A model generated the notes under the pieces. The model did no database searches. It was not told the origin of the DNA and worked only from the letters and a program-made list of their open reading frames with translations. Below, in pieces: positions 10,556-22,439 of a stretch of 64,000 nt of DNA. Numbering within the stretch: the first letter of the stretch is position 1; each line of letters starts with the position of its first letter. Position numbers and translations under genes: made by a program. This stretch comes from Gonatopus flavifemur. Taxonomy: Eukaryota > Arthropoda > Insecta > Hymenoptera > Dryinidae. Location: assembly GCA_018340375.1 (NCBI GenBank), contig JAFFJZ010000044.1:930001-994000 (forward strand), in the 5' to 3' direction.

Positions 10556-11500
10556 TAGTAGGAATGTCTTGGATACAAACATCTTGAACATCTTCTAATT
10601 TTTTTGAAGAATTAGTTGCGATGGTGTTCACATTTCCACGTGGCTCAATTACATTTCCTGTTGATGTAGAATTATTTGTATTCCCTCTTTTGTATGTAGA
10701 ACTATGCCGATTAACAAGATGTTTGTGCAAATTTGTTGTATTACCAGAAGAAGCAATGAGTTTAGAACAAAGTTTACACATTCCTCCGTTCTTATCTTCA
10801 ATGGAGAAATTCCACACATCGCTCCTTTTCGGTTTTTTCCTTTTGAACGATATGTTTCTGAAATCAATGAAATTTATTTTAAAAAAGAATAATATTTAAT
10901 TTATAAATACATAGTTCATATTTATATTTACTTGATTTTAGGAAATTCTCGTTGCTGAAGAGAGAGAGGTGACTCTGAAAAAAAATTATTCATTAACCAC
11001 TTTTACAAAAAAATATAGGATGAAATTTCCCATCATTCCCCAATTTAAAAACAGCAATTAAAATGAATTAAAAGAAAATTGCAACATTGAAAACCCTCAT
11101 TACCCTTCTTTGAAAATACCTCCAATCGATCCCAGAACAACATGAACTAAAAAATTGCATCAAATGTAATTCTGTTTTTATCCATCAACAATCTCATTCA
11201 ACTTTTCAAAAATATTCTCAATTTTTTTTTGCCATCACATTTTCTGCTTCACGGCTTAATTATTATATCCAGGAATGTTTGCAAAGAACATTTACGAGGA
11301 ATCAGACGCTATAATTGGTTTGTTATATAAGACCGAATCAGGGAAGTCCAATAACATTTATCCTCATTTATTCCAATCAAACTCGCTTCAATTTCACACA
11401 AATATCAATTGTATCGGAGGTGAAATCAAAATCGCATTCAATCAGCAACTTGAATTTATAATAATAAGCATTTCAGAGCTGGATTAAATATTACAAAGTA

Positions 11501-11783
11501 TTAACTTTTTGGTGAAGAATGAGGTGTTTTATCAACATGGGCAAAAATTCCTGCTTCTGTTTCTGTATCAACTTTTCTTGCAGTTTCAAATATTCCTTCT
11601 CTTTTTGGTGCAATAATCACTTTTTCATTAGTTCCAAGAACTGGACCTTCTTTTGAATTGCCTGTGCTTTTTGTCAACCCAAATTCGATGTGATATGGTT
11701 TGGTTGAAGGCTCAACAGATTCAGTCACAGTTGGCGTATCACTTGAGCAATGCTGTGTATCAACACCATCAAAAACAGGATCA
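11501..11783 (-). CDS. Conserved exon of unknown protein, left-arm copy
   Basis: On the minus strand a frame opens right after a pyrimidine-rich AG acceptor (ending at 11784) and stops at 11501. It is the partner of 48737-49019, and the two peptides differ at only a handful of positions, although both arms have taken many insertions. The sequence is rich in Glu, Thr and Pro (for example HIEFGLTKSTGN) with no motif I recognise. It lies upstream of the hAT gene on the same strand, so it may be an earlier exon or ORF of that element or a neighbouring gene carried in the palindrome. Confidence 0.45.
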
Positions 11784-12556
11784 CTAAAACCAAAATTGAA
11801 TGTTCAAGTTCAAAATAATATAATTAATTCATGCTCACATAATATAAATGATGGACAAACTAAAATTGTGTTGCATTTTCATGGAAATATCCCCAAGTTT
11901 TTGAGCATAAAAAACCCATTTTGTGGGAGCTTCCGCGTCGAGAGTCAATATTGGAAGACACGAGAGGTCCGACAGGTTGTTTCTTCCCTCCTAATGTTGA
12001 CGCTTGATGCAGAAGCTCCCATAAAATTACACCTTAATAGTAATGCACAAGTATTTGGAGTCAAATTTTGAATGTGATAAATTTGAATAATTTCCATTTA
12101 AATTTGCCAGATTTGTGGAAAGCAGTTGAATATGGACTGAAAAAATGTAGTGAAAAATGAACTCATTATACCATTAGGAAATCCACTTTGTTCTGACCAC
12201 AATTTGGATCACCTTGGTTGAAATGGGGTAAATTTTCCTAAAGCTGAGATTTTATGGTGACGTTTTTGACACGGCGGCACATTAGTTGGAAGAAGAGATC
12301 CTGTCAGTTTTCCTTCATTATCCAATGATCGCTGATGATGTCAGTTATCTCTAATTTTACTACCCACATAGCACAGAAGTTCAAAAAGAATTCTTGAGAA
12401 TTCATAATAAATTTTTTGAACCTCAATTGGATCCTTTATGAACTCTTTCTGAATTGGTGTGCTATCTAGGTACACATATTTCTCACAACAATGATAGAAT
12501 GCAAAGACTGTACAATGATCCAATTATTTGATACATTATTGAATATACATATGTAC

Positions 12557-12815
12557 ACACGGAGAAAAATAAAGTTTTGAAAATTACTACATTTCTACCG
12601 AATTGGCAGGGTATAAGGAAATATCACTATTATTGGTAGACAGTGTGGTAAAAATGAATAATTAACCAAATATTCTTAAGTACGAGCGTGCAACCTTCTG
12701 CATCATAAATTACACATTTTTACTACACTTCTATACCAATAACAGTGATATTTCCTCTTATTCCGCTAATTCAGTAGAAATGTAGTTATTTGTAAAACTT
12801 TATTTTTCTCCGTGT
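12557..12815. mobile_element. MITE, ACACGGAGAAAAATAAAG termini
   Basis: It starts ACACGGAGAAAAATAAAG and ends with the complement CTTTATTTTTCTCCGTGT. The internal halves are also complementary (the GATATTTCC region near 12720-12760 against GGAAATATC near 12618). It is a 259-bp non-autonomous palindromic element. Confidence 0.7.
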
Positions 12816-12885
12816 AGTGAACAATTATTGAAAATTTTGTTTTATATTTGATTTTACTAAAATATTCATGAAAATATAAACTTAC

Positions 12886-12997
12886 AATTCAATACCATCA
12901 GTGCTCATATATAAAATTTCAAAATTCTTATCAGAACATGGATACTCATTTCTGTCCAACAGCTGTCGAATGAAATCAAGAGCATTTTTGCGGTTAT
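12886..12997 (-). CDS. Candidate internal exon, unknown gene
   Basis: A CACAG acceptor at 12998-13002 (minus strand) opens 112 nt with one stop-free frame (including NALDFIRQLLDRNEYPCSD) and a GTAAG donor at 12881-12885. The good acceptor and donor, together with the protein-like composition, suggest a real exon of an unknown gene now isolated in this block. Confidence 0.35.
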
Positions 12998-13098
12998 CTG
13001 TGAATAATAATATCAATGAATTGTAGCGGCCAGATAATTAGTATCTTATTGTATATCATAATATAAATTATTCGTTAACCCATACATATCAATCTCAC

Positions 13099-13187
13099 GT
13101 AAGTCCTGTAATCTAAATCTCCGATACTGTGCGCTGGATCATTGTCTATTTGGAAATGTATCGTATACTTTCTTTCAGAATACGGTG
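13099..13187 (-). CDS. Candidate internal exon, unknown gene
   Basis: On the minus strand, a T-rich tract ending in AG at 13188-13189 precedes 89 nt of open frame. The frame includes IDNDPAHSIGDLDYRTY and is followed by a GTGAGA donor (13093-13098). Codon content looks protein-like. The reading phase does not join perfectly to the next candidate exon, so a missing exon or a damaged splice site is possible. The family is not recognised. Confidence 0.35.
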
Positions 13188-13651
13188 CTAAAAAATAAAT
13201 TATTTCTGTGATAATTGATTTGGGAAATGAAATTTTGTGAATTCTTTTACAAAATTATGTATATATATGAAGAGCTGATATTATCATTACAAACTACAAA
13301 TTGATAAGCATGATAATGTGATTCAACATAAGATCCCTCATGAAAAGAACGTTTTTGATTTTTCTCATTTATTGGATCATTTTTTCTGTCACTCCAAGAG
13401 AACATAAATGTTCGACGAACGTTCTTCCAATCTCAAATAGAATTTCGGAAATTTGAAGATGCATTGAATGTTTGTTGAATACATATTTATCTCAAATCAA
13501 CCTAAAATTCTCTGAATAAATAAGTTAATTGATTAATCAATTCAATCTATTTAACCCGTGTTCTCTTGAAGTGAGTTTATTGATATTGGCGTAGAGATGA
13601 ATAGAATTTTATGAAGAATTTAAGATACTCCAATTAACTATAAAACCCCGG

Positions 13652-14144
13652 AGAGAACATGAAGCTTTAGCGAACGTTCAGACCAGATGTGTATAGATCG
13701 GGCCGAAGGTTCATGTGAGCTAACTTTTAGATTCACAAACGTTTGACAAAAGTTCTACGGACGTTGAAATGTCCGCCTCGAAATACATTCAGGAAGGATA
13801 GATGGACCGTTCGCTGGAGGTTCATCGAAGGTTTGACGAAGCTCCACAAAAATATCTATACTTATATTAATTTTGATCAATTTATGTGGAAAAGGAATTA
13901 ATTAATAAACATGAACTATTATAAATTAATCTAAGTATAGATATTTTTGTGAAGCTTCCTCAAACCTTCGATGAACCTTCAATGAACGTTCCATCTATGT
14001 TTCCTAAAAGTATTTTGAGGCGGACATTCCAACGTTCGTAGTACCTCTGACAAACGTTTGTGAATCTAAAAGTTAGCTTTCACGAACCTTCGATCCGATC
14101 TATACAGATCTGATCTGAACGTTCGCTGAAGCTTCAGGTTCTCT
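13652..14144. mobile_element. Palindromic MITE, about 490 bp
   Basis: The two halves are complementary along their whole length: the start AGAGAACATGAAGCTT pairs with the end AAGCTTCAGGTTCTCT, and the centre lies near 13890. It is rich in GAACGTT/AACGTTC motifs. There is no coding capacity. Confidence 0.7.
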
Positions 14145-14155
14145 TCAGGACGTTC

Positions 14156-14299
14156 CCCTAGTCGAAAAATGGAAATAAACGGAAAACATCCGGAAGTGAA
14201 TTTTCTCCAAAAGTTTCCATTATTTTACAATCGTAAATCTTTAGAAACGATTTCCATACTTCCGAATGTTTTCCGTTTGTTTCCACTTTTCGACTAGGG
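14156..14299. mobile_element. Small MITE, CCCTAGTCGAAAA termini
   Basis: A 144-bp element whose ends CCCTAGTCGAAAAATGGAAA and the complement at 14280-14299 pair over about 40 bp. Confidence 0.65.
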
Positions 14300-15557
14300 T
14301 TGTTCATAGTTTACAAAATTCATCATGACAATGAAAAATTTTGCATTGGAGTGCATCGATTATCAAACGCAACATAAAGGAATTCGACGAAAGGAACAAA
14401 TTCAATACATAAGAATTGGAAACAATAAATGATTATGGAGATGATTATGATCATAAATCACTCAGACCAACCCTGTTAAAAATTCCAGGCGGAACCGGAC
14501 AGAAAATTGTTGTTAGCATTTGAACGGTTTCTTTCCCAGGTTATCCAGACAATAACTGGCAAACTTTCTACCCGATTTGGTCCGGAATTGCCAACTCGGA
14601 ATATCCTGTGGCAAACTGACGAAAATTTTCCTGCCAGGTTTTGAAAGGATGTCACAATTCAGTGATTTCGGACCAAATCGGGTGGAAAATTGGTCAGTTC
14701 TTGCCTGGATTACCTGGGAAGGGGCCGTTCAAAGCCTGACAACGATTTCCTGTCCGGTTCTGCCTGGCATTTATAGCAGGGAATACAGTCCATACGCCAA
14801 TTTTATGTCATTTTTATCCTATTCTTTCCTGAAAACAATTAATGAATATCTGGAATGATCCGAAATAATCAAAAGACAATTTTTCACGAAGGACAAGTCA
14901 ATATATTAAATCAACACTAAAGTAGGAATTAAATGTGTATTCCTGACTAGCAACAATACTTTCATTATCTTTGAGAAAATCTTTATTATGAATTCCTAAA
15001 ACGATGCATAAACAACAATAGGTTATGGACAAAATAATCATTCACATATGATCAGTTTCTTATGACAATTGAATCCAAGTCTGTTATTTACACATATATT
15101 ATGATTTAAGAAGACTTACCTAATTGATTTACTTTGGGCATCACGATTTTTTCAACTCGAAAACTAACAATAAATATATTTTTTCAACGCATCAGTGCTC
15201 ATTTCTTCAAACCAGTACTTCTATATGTTATACCAACTACGTACTTGAGAAAAACACCATCTCACCTGAGGAAAAAGTAAATTTTCATATCCAGAGACTA
15301 GATCTGCAGGGTAGATCGGGGCCCGTAAACTCGATACGACACTTTACAGGACTGTTTTCAGCACTCCAAGCATAAGGTCGCGAAACTATCAACTTTTCAA
15401 ACCAATGAGAGAGCTCTTGTAGTAGTGTTGATATATGTGTGTGCGTTAGTGTTAGTATATATGTGTCGGATACTTCAATGACTCCACGCTTGGAGCGCTA
15501 CAAAGAGTTCTACAGATTTTCCTGCTGACTTTATGGGCCCTGGGGTAGATCCCAATC

Positions 15558-16000
15558 AGAGTTGCCAGACAAAAAGCGCCAACTCCAGTGATTGGCTGTT
15601 TCTTGTATAACTGACCAATCATATTTCTAGGGATTCTTTAATGAGGGATCGGACAATCAACTGCTGATTACGGATTGGTCGGCCGCCATTAGTGGGATAG
15701 GTACTGATATTTATGAAAATATTCGAGATACATATTTAAAGTCAGCTTCTTCATGTATAATACTCACAATTAAGTGAATCTGAAACATTCTTCGAACAAA
15801 GCATGTGAATACATTTGAGAAAAATGATTTTAATAAAATAACATACACTATGCATGCTTAACTAAACTATAGAAAAAACCGGAAGTATCCCACTAATGGT
15901 GACTGATTGCCTGATCCCTCATTAAAAGATCCCTACATATTTCTGATTCTTGAACAAATCACGGATCAAAAAGAAGTTGGCGTTTTTTGCTAGCAACTCT
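15558..16000. mobile_element. AGAGTTGC-ended MITE, left arm, interrupted
   Basis: It begins AGAGTTGCCAGACAAAAAG and ends with the complement GCTAGCAACTCT. The right-arm equivalent is 45503-45629 and lacks the nested insertion 15628-15935. Confidence 0.75.
15628..15935. mobile_element. hAT-type MITE with 8-bp target duplication
   Basis: A 308-bp element with inverted ends TAGGGATTCTTTAATGAGGG and the complement at 15912-15935. It is flanked by exact 8-bp direct repeats CATATTTC (15620-15627, 15936-15943). The right arm has the empty site near 45560 with a single CATATTTC. The 8-bp duplication and the TAGGG-type ends point to mobilisation by a hAT transposase. Confidence 0.9.
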
Positions 16001-16033
16001 GACCTCAATAGACCCGAAAAACAATTGGCCCGA

Positions 16034-19000
16034 TGCACGATAGACCCGAAGGGTAGGGTTCAGCAATACCGAATACGGTGAACGCCCGTTGATCCGAATA
16101 GATAACATTCCGGAAAAGTTTTGGTAACATCTCATCTCATTCGCACATGACTAGAAATATCCAGGTATATTTCGGGATTACCTCATTCGGAATTTGAGAA
16201 TTCGAGCCAACGGCACTTCGGACTAACGGGCTTTCGGACCAACGGGTGTTTGCCCCCAATACTTATGATCCCGAAGGTCAGCAAGCCTGAATGGCATGAT
16301 CCCGAATAGAATCAGTCATTGAATTTTTTTTTCTTATTGGGTAACCTATTCAACAGAAATGTGTGATTGGTTAATCTGTTTGGATTCAAGGACCGCTATC
16401 AACCCTGGCTTGGTCGTTGAATACTGGCCCAAAGGGCAGTTGAACCAAATTTCAATGTCCCGAAAAGTCGATATCCCGAAACTCGCTGATTGGTAAATTC
16501 CTAGTAACTCATTAGAGGTCCTCCAGGAATCAGCATTGTTCGGGATGTTGAGCTTTCGGGACATCTTCATTCGGAACATTGAAATCCGGGACTACTGCCC
16601 TTCGGGCCATTGGTGTGTCGGGATGAGGGTTCGGAACTTCCAGGATCGTACACAATGTTCATCGGTTAATTCTTATAGAGCAGTCAATCACATCCAACAT
16701 TCTATGAGAAGTGATCAATCAAAATCGTGTACGATCCTAGGAGTTCCGAACCCTGGTCGAGATCACTGGTGGTTACCGCATTAAGAATGTTTGGTATTGC
16801 TGGACCCTATCACCCGAAGGCGAGCGTCCCGATTGTCAGGCTAGCCTCCCATGGACCGGAATTCGTTCCGGCGGAATGACTGTAAACCAATCGCTTTCAC
16901 AGATTCTTTCAGAGCGTTCTATCAGAAATCTATGAGAGATTATACACTGGTTCAATTTTCATTCCGCCGGAACGTATTCCGGTCCATGGGAGCCCAGCCT
17001 CAGGAGCCTTCCGAAGTAGCTGACCTGATCATCTGGTCAGCTACTCCGGAAGGCTCCTAAGGTTCAACACTGAGGAAAAATTGGAAGTCTCAGCTTCCCA
17101 ACAATACCGTGTGCAGCGCTCCCACGAATTGACGTGTCTGTTTTTTCAATCTGGGTCGACAGCCCTGCTGAGAATGCCACGTGGATCCGAACAGAAAATA
17201 GTTGTCAGGTTTTGAACGGTGTTTGTCCTAGGAAATCCGGTCAGAAACTGACAAACCTTTACCTCGTTCCGTCTGGAATCACTAAACATGGAATATCCTG
17301 TCCAAAACTAAGAGAAAAAATTTTGTCAGATTTTGACAGAATATTCCAATTTGGCGATTCCGGATATGAAAAATTATCGAATTCAATATAAATCGAGTAT
17401 TTGAACACTTTTATCATGGAAAATATTTTGTTTCCACATAATATGCATCAACAAAATATGTTTTATGACGGAAGTGTACAAATACTCGATTTATATTAAA
17501 TTCGATGATTTTTTTTCGGGACTACGACCTTTCGGGATTATGCCATTTCGGGGTATCCTCCCTATCCACCGAACCAGAGATGAGTTGGATAGATTGCTAA
17601 CGATATATAGAAACTATGGTCCAGTTTCTGATTGGTGGTACCACATTTTCCGTCTATCCTTCCATGCTGGTTGACGAATAAGAATTCAACCAATCACATA
17701 GGAGCCTTCCGGAGTAGCTGACCTGATCATCTGATCATGACCAGATCATTTCTCAACCAATTAAAGGTGATCTGGTCATGACCAGATGATCAGGTTAGCT
17801 ACTTCTTCGGGAGGCTCCATAATTCTCTTCAAAAGAAAAAAACGTGATACGGACCATGATTTTAACATTGCGTTAGCAATCTCTCCAATTCATCCCTGAC
17901 CAAACGTTCATTGTACCGAATGCTCATTATACCGAAAATTTTTTGTGACCGAACTTCAATAAGTCGAACGACCATTCTACCGAATTTTCGGAAGCCAATG
18001 AAAAAAGCTGCTTACTTGTGTATACACCACATACTCTACAAGACAAACCCGTCAGGAGTTTCCGTCACAATGGACATTCGGCTGATTGATGTTCGGTCAA
18101 AAAATTTTCGGTATAATGAGCATTCAGTACAATAGCTAAGTTCGTTTACCGATGTCCCAAGTTACTCCAACTCGCTCCAAGTATTTTGGATTCGCTACTT
18201 CCAGTTTAAGCCACGAAATGATTGGTTTGGTACAAGTTGGAGCAACTCAGAGTACGTAGAACGAACGAGCCTAATGAACGTTCGGTGTATTGAGGGGCTA
18301 CCCATCTCGGGATTATGACACTTCGGGACTATGCCACCTCCGGTATTATGATACTCTACCTTGCAGAATCTCGGAGGTGCCCAGTCCCGGAAGATTTTCA
18401 GTAACTCTGAATAGAATTGTCAGATGATTAGTGAAGTCTAAGAATGATTCGGGACTGTGCACCTTGGGGATTCCGCAATTCGGTACATCGAACTTTCGGG
18501 AGAATAAACCTTCGGGCAGAGATGAATTTGATAGATTGCTAACGTAATGTTCAAATCGTGGTCCGTATCACGCAGAGCTGCCAGGTGGACATTTCCGTTG
18601 AGGGGAAGTGTACCTCCACTATCGTCCCATGTATATAAGTGACATGTGTGTATAGGTTTCGTGTTGTGAGAATATGGAGCCTTCCGAAGTAGCTGATCTG
18701 ACCAAATGATCAAGACCAGACCACCTTTGATTGTTTGAAGTGATCTGGCCATGACCAGATGAACAGGTCAGCTACTTCGGAAGGCTCCTACGAATATGAA
18801 TAATGGTCAGAGCACTATTCCTCTCAATGGCAATGCCAATCTGGCAGCTCTGGGGTGCTTCCGATACCGAGGGACTAGAGTGGAGTGGGTTATCTTTTGA
18901 CCAATCAAAGATTAGGAATTTTCGTCTCATTTTTCAATTGGTCGAAAGATAAACCACTCCACTCTTCTCCCTCGGTATCGGAAGCACCCCTGGTATCACG

Positions 19001-19080
19001 TTGTTTTCTCTTGGAGAAAATTATGTCATTGGTTGAATTTTTCTTCTGAGCCAATCAGCATGGAAGGATAAACGAATAAC
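16034..19080. mobile_element. MITE nest replacing right-arm sequence
   Basis: The arms lose correspondence at 16033 (right arm 45475) and regain it near 19081 (right arm 44068). In between lie small palindromic elements: 16626-16754, 16846-16992, 17376-17506, 17700-17818, 18135-18273, 18676-18788 and 18852-18990. The pair 17700-17818 and 18676-18788 belong to one family (GGAGCCTTCC termini), with a partial third copy near 17005-17060. Another repeat (GCTAACGAxATAT with GTCCAGTTTCTGATTGG) occurs near 17590-17690 and 19030-19140. Motifs of the type CCCGAA/TTCGGG recur throughout. I see no gene. Confidence 0.65.
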
Positions 19081-19653
19081 ATGATACCACCAATCAGAAA
19101 CTGGACGATGGTTTTCATATTTCGTTAGCAATCTCTTCAAATCATCTCTGCTTCGAGACTGCGACACTACCGTGAGAACCAAGATAATACCTTTTCTGAA
19201 CATATTTCCGATATTTTTATGATCAATCTGTGGAAAAAAGTATCGATACACTGAAATATCATCACTTGGAAGATCGATAAAAAAATCGAATATCAAACTG
19301 CGAAATATCGATATTCAGAAGTATCGATAAATATTGTAAACCTCTACTTCCAGCAACTATAAGGGGGAGAGATGGTCAACCTTCCCTCTTATTATCAAGA
19401 TTCCCTATTTTGATGTCTTTAGACAAGCACAGGGAGGGAAGGGAAAAATGAGCATGAGGATATTCAGATGGGCACAATTAATGGTGATTGATTATAATTT
19501 AATGGTTATGGATACATGATTACGAATATAGTTTGAGAACATAAATGAAGTTAATTATACTAAAGGAATGAGAAAATAATAAAATACAAGAATTTAAATG
19601 TTTACATGAAGATAAATATTTTAATGTCCTAATATCTAAATCTTGGGTTTCCC

Positions 19654-20067
19654 CTAGGCACCTGAATAAGAAACTCTGTAATCGCAGATAACCTGCAATT
19701 CCTCCTGCGTGAAGGTGACTTTTCTGATATCTTTGTACGACATGGATGAATAAAATTCAACTAAATTGCGACATTTTGTGTATTTATGAAATTCTGTCTT
19801 CTCCCTCATGCAGGTCCGGCACCTGGGAGGGAGATTGGGACGGTCGTATTGATGATTAGCCCGAAGATTGATCTCATGGGAGGGAGAACCTCCTCCTGAA
19901 GGTATTATTTTGATCCTCTCTTCGGGAAGTCCCTGGATGAGAGCCCTGAGCTGGATTTTGGTGCTCACTAACTTCCTCTCATTTGCTTCGATGTGTTGAA
20001 GCAGTTTTTTATGTACCTTTGAGGAAAGAAATGAGCCCTTTTCCTTCAGGACCCTCTGCCTGAACAC
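19654..20067 (-). CDS. Unknown 137-residue Cys-rich ORF, left-arm copy
   Basis: The minus-strand frame ends at 19654. Its start is uncertain, since the right-arm copy shows coding sense further upstream that a small deletion removed here (near 20075). The N-terminal half looks helical and basic (FRQRVLKEKGSFLSSK). A glycine-rich turn (IIPSGGGSP) follows, then a short Cys/His cluster (CRTCMREKTEFHKYTKC) resembling a degenerate zinc knuckle. The partner at 42817-43424 is broken by a MITE. I do not recognise the family. A mobile-element ORF is the simplest guess because it is carried by both arms. Confidence 0.4.
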   Translation of the reverse strand: MFRQRVLKEKGSFLSSKVHKKLLQHIEANERKLVSTKIQLRALIQGLPEERIKIIPSGGGSPSHEINLRANHQYDRPNLPPRCRTCMREKTEFHKYTKCRNLVEFYSSMSYKDIRKVTFTQEELQVICDYRVSYSGA

Positions 20068-20392
20068 AATTCAATTTGAGGGAATTGTGTTCGTCACTGG
20101 AAAATGGGTGAATGAGTTAGTTATTGAGATTTGAATTACTAGTATTCATTTGTTGACAAGTTTGATCAGATCAATAAATGGCAGAGTTTGCTTTTTCAAA
20201 TTCCACTGCACATGAGTCATTGAGGAACCTAGTGCAGTGTGGGATATTGAATATATATATATATGAGGAGAAATGATAATTGAAATAAAGAATTTGAAAT
20301 GACAATTGAATACAATGGATGAATCTTAGGAAACTTGTTTGAAGTTCAGTTCATATTTGTCATCTGAGATTATGATAGATTATTGTTTATTC

Positions 20393-20690
20393 AAGAATTG
20401 AAGAACTTGACTAATTGCAACCAGATGCTCATAGCCAATGTTCATCAATGAATTCAATCTCAAATTCAATTCAGTCAAGCCACCAGAGGCGAGAAGTGAA
20501 TTGAATATTGAAGAATTTCAATGAAGAATAGGAATAGATTAATATTCTTTTAAGAATTGGAGAACTCGACCAATTGCAACCAGATGCTCATAGCCAATGT
20601 TCATCAATAAATTCAATCTCAAATTCAATTCAGTCAAGCGACCAGAGGCGAGGAGTGGATTGAATATTGAAGAATTTCAGAATTATTGAA
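20393..20690. repeat. Two tandem copies of a ~159-bp unit
   Basis: The segments starting near 20393 and 20552 share the order AAGAATTGxAGAACT, CAACCAGATGCTCATAGCC, CAAATTCAATTCAGTC and AGAGGCGAG. The same pair lies inverted at about 42225-42530 in the right arm. It is non-coding. Confidence 0.75.
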
Positions 20691-22439
20691 TAATGTTCAA
20701 TATGTATTGATTGTATGCTTGAGAGAATTTCATGTATATGTAATATGTAATGTGCTGTTAATGAAGACTAATTGTAGGAATGAATTGATAGGGGGTCGAC
20801 TCGTCCTTTTATGTGCTACTAGCGCCAACGACCGCTTCGCGGTCGCCGTTGCTCCCCAATTATTATGATTCCACCTACCCACACAGCGACACAAATAAGA
20901 AAGTGTTCTCAATGCATTCATTTTGAATTCTTATGGCGTCACATGAATTCATTATGCACTCTTTCTGAGCTCCGGTGCTGTGTACGCAGGTAGCACGAGA
21001 AGCTCTATGAGAATTTGAAGGAAATTACGAATCCTCGAAAAGAATCCTTCAAGACTGTCGAGAGTATCCAAATGGATACTCACATAGTACTTAGAGAACT
21101 CGCAAATACCCGAAGAATATACCCATACGGCGCCGGGAGGTCTTTCGAATGTTCTTTGAGCTGGAACCACCACAACATAAAGGGGGGTTTTTTTTGGGGG
21201 AAAAGCTTCAATAGGAATTTGGAGCTAATTTAGAGCTCTCAAGATCATCCATGAAAATCTGCAAAAAAATTACCGTAGAGGGTGGGGGAAAAAAATTCGA
21301 GAAAAAAATTGTTTCTTTCCTGAAATGGTTGTGAGATCAATTGTAGGACTTTTCCACGCCGTCAGAGGAGGGAACCAAGCCGGAAAAATCGAACCCAGAT
21401 ACCTATGGGAGAAATGAAGAAGATTTGCTGAAGAATGAGTCGTCGGCTGAGCTGGAAACGCCACAACATGAAGGGGGGGTTTTTCAGGAAAAAGCTTCTA
21501 TAGGAATTCAGAGCTAATTTAGGGCTCTCGGAATCATCCATGAACATTTTCAGGAGAAGTACCCCTCAGAGTGTGGGAGAGAAAATTTGAAGAAAAAATG
21601 AAATGAAAAAGAAAAATGAAAAAATGATTGTAGGACTTCGGATGTGAGGACCCAACTTCCATATTCGGAGCCGAATCCCCCAGAGGGTTAAAAAAAAATT
21701 TGGGAGAGATCAAGTACTTTGTTGAGCTGGAACCGCCACAACATAGAGAGTGTGTTTTGCGGAGAGTGCTTCTATAGGGATTTAGAGCTCATTTAGAGCT
21801 CTTGAGATTACACATGTACAATGAAGTGGAAGCTGGCAGCCGCGAGCTGGCGGCCGCAGGGGTTATGTTTTGGCTGGGACTGTACCTGAACAAAACGATC
21901 GAACTATTTGGATATTTCCTACATAAATACATGCGGAAATAAAATAATGGTGATATCCAAAGACATGAATTTGTAGTATTTGAGACGAGGAATTCGAAAA
22001 CATAAGATTTGTCTCGATACGAGGTCGTTTTCATAGAATTTTTTGCAGAAAAACGAGGGGTTGTGTATTGGTTCAAACGAATTTCATCACCTACTGGTGA
22101 GACGGCGTTCGATTCAGAGGATGAGAAGCGTCAATTGTTATAGGATTTTGTCTGGGGAATCCAATGGTATAAGTTTCATTTTGTTACGCGGCCGTTTTCG
22201 TGGGTTTTTTGTGGATAAGAAGCGACATTTCTAACAATGTTGACATGATTTCGGTGAATTTTGTTATTTCGTGACAGGACGTCGTCCGACCTAGGGATGG
22301 AAATCCATCAATTCTTATGGGAAATTGTCCAAGGAATCCAACGGTGTATGACTCTTTCCGTTACGCGGCCGTTTTCATGCAGTTTTCGTCGAAAGAAAGC
22401 GAGACTTTTGTCAATTTGCCCACAATTTGTATGAATTTC

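Larger units (their letters stand above)
7461..10817 (-). pseudogene. hAT transposase gene, left copy, split by mariner
   Basis: Read leftward, a BED zinc-finger exon lies at 10558-10817 (CxxC near the start, then a HKHLVNRH pattern). It is interrupted by the mariner element at 9270-10555, then followed by the catalytic region 9028-7461. The 409-residue frame 8690-7461 holds the ITDRAAN motif of the catalytic core and the C-terminal hAT dimerisation domain (VPCERLFSRAGNVLS, then LLFLK). Two defects are visible against the right copy. One is a CGA-to-TGA change inside the motif after TTDAWTD (near 8740). The others are stops near 8790-8815 that separate it from the frame 8813-9028. An intact protein would cut and paste hAT elements with 8-bp target duplications. 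This copy is dead. Confidence 0.85.
11801..14490. other. 2.7-kb block present only in the left arm
   Basis: In the right arm, the sequence equivalent to 11795-11800 is joined directly to that of 14490 (near 48720). The block was therefore inserted in the left arm or deleted from the right. It contains two candidate minus-strand exons (13099-13187, 12886-12997) and three palindromic MITEs (12557-12815, 13652-14144, 14156-14299). The breakpoint shows only a GAA shared by both sides, so a simple deletion in the right arm is at least as likely as insertion of a transposon. Confidence 0.7.
7153..21160 (+). repeat. Left outer arm of giant inverted repeat
   Basis: The arm matches the reverse complement of 41690-52221. 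Anchors seen by eye: 7153-7220 with 52150-52221, the hAT genes (7461-10817 with 49548-51909), 11275-11783 with 48737-49247, 14500-15560 with 45640-48720, and 19085-21160 with 41690-44070. The left arm is longer because it holds the mariner element, the block 11801-14490, a hAT-type MITE and the MITE nest 16034-19080. The outer end begins CCAGATATTAG. No target-site duplication is obvious outside it. Confidence 0.85.

Noticed and set aside
12341..12523. 60-residue minus-strand ORF in the left-only block
   Set aside because: No splice sites at its borders, no partner in the right arm, and AT-rich composition typical of chance frames.
20810..20870. CGACCGCTTCGCGGTCGC hairpin as a terminator or structured RNA
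   Set aside because: A short GC-rich hairpin present in both arms (also near 41985). In an insect genome there is no reason to call a terminator, and no RNA family is recognisable.
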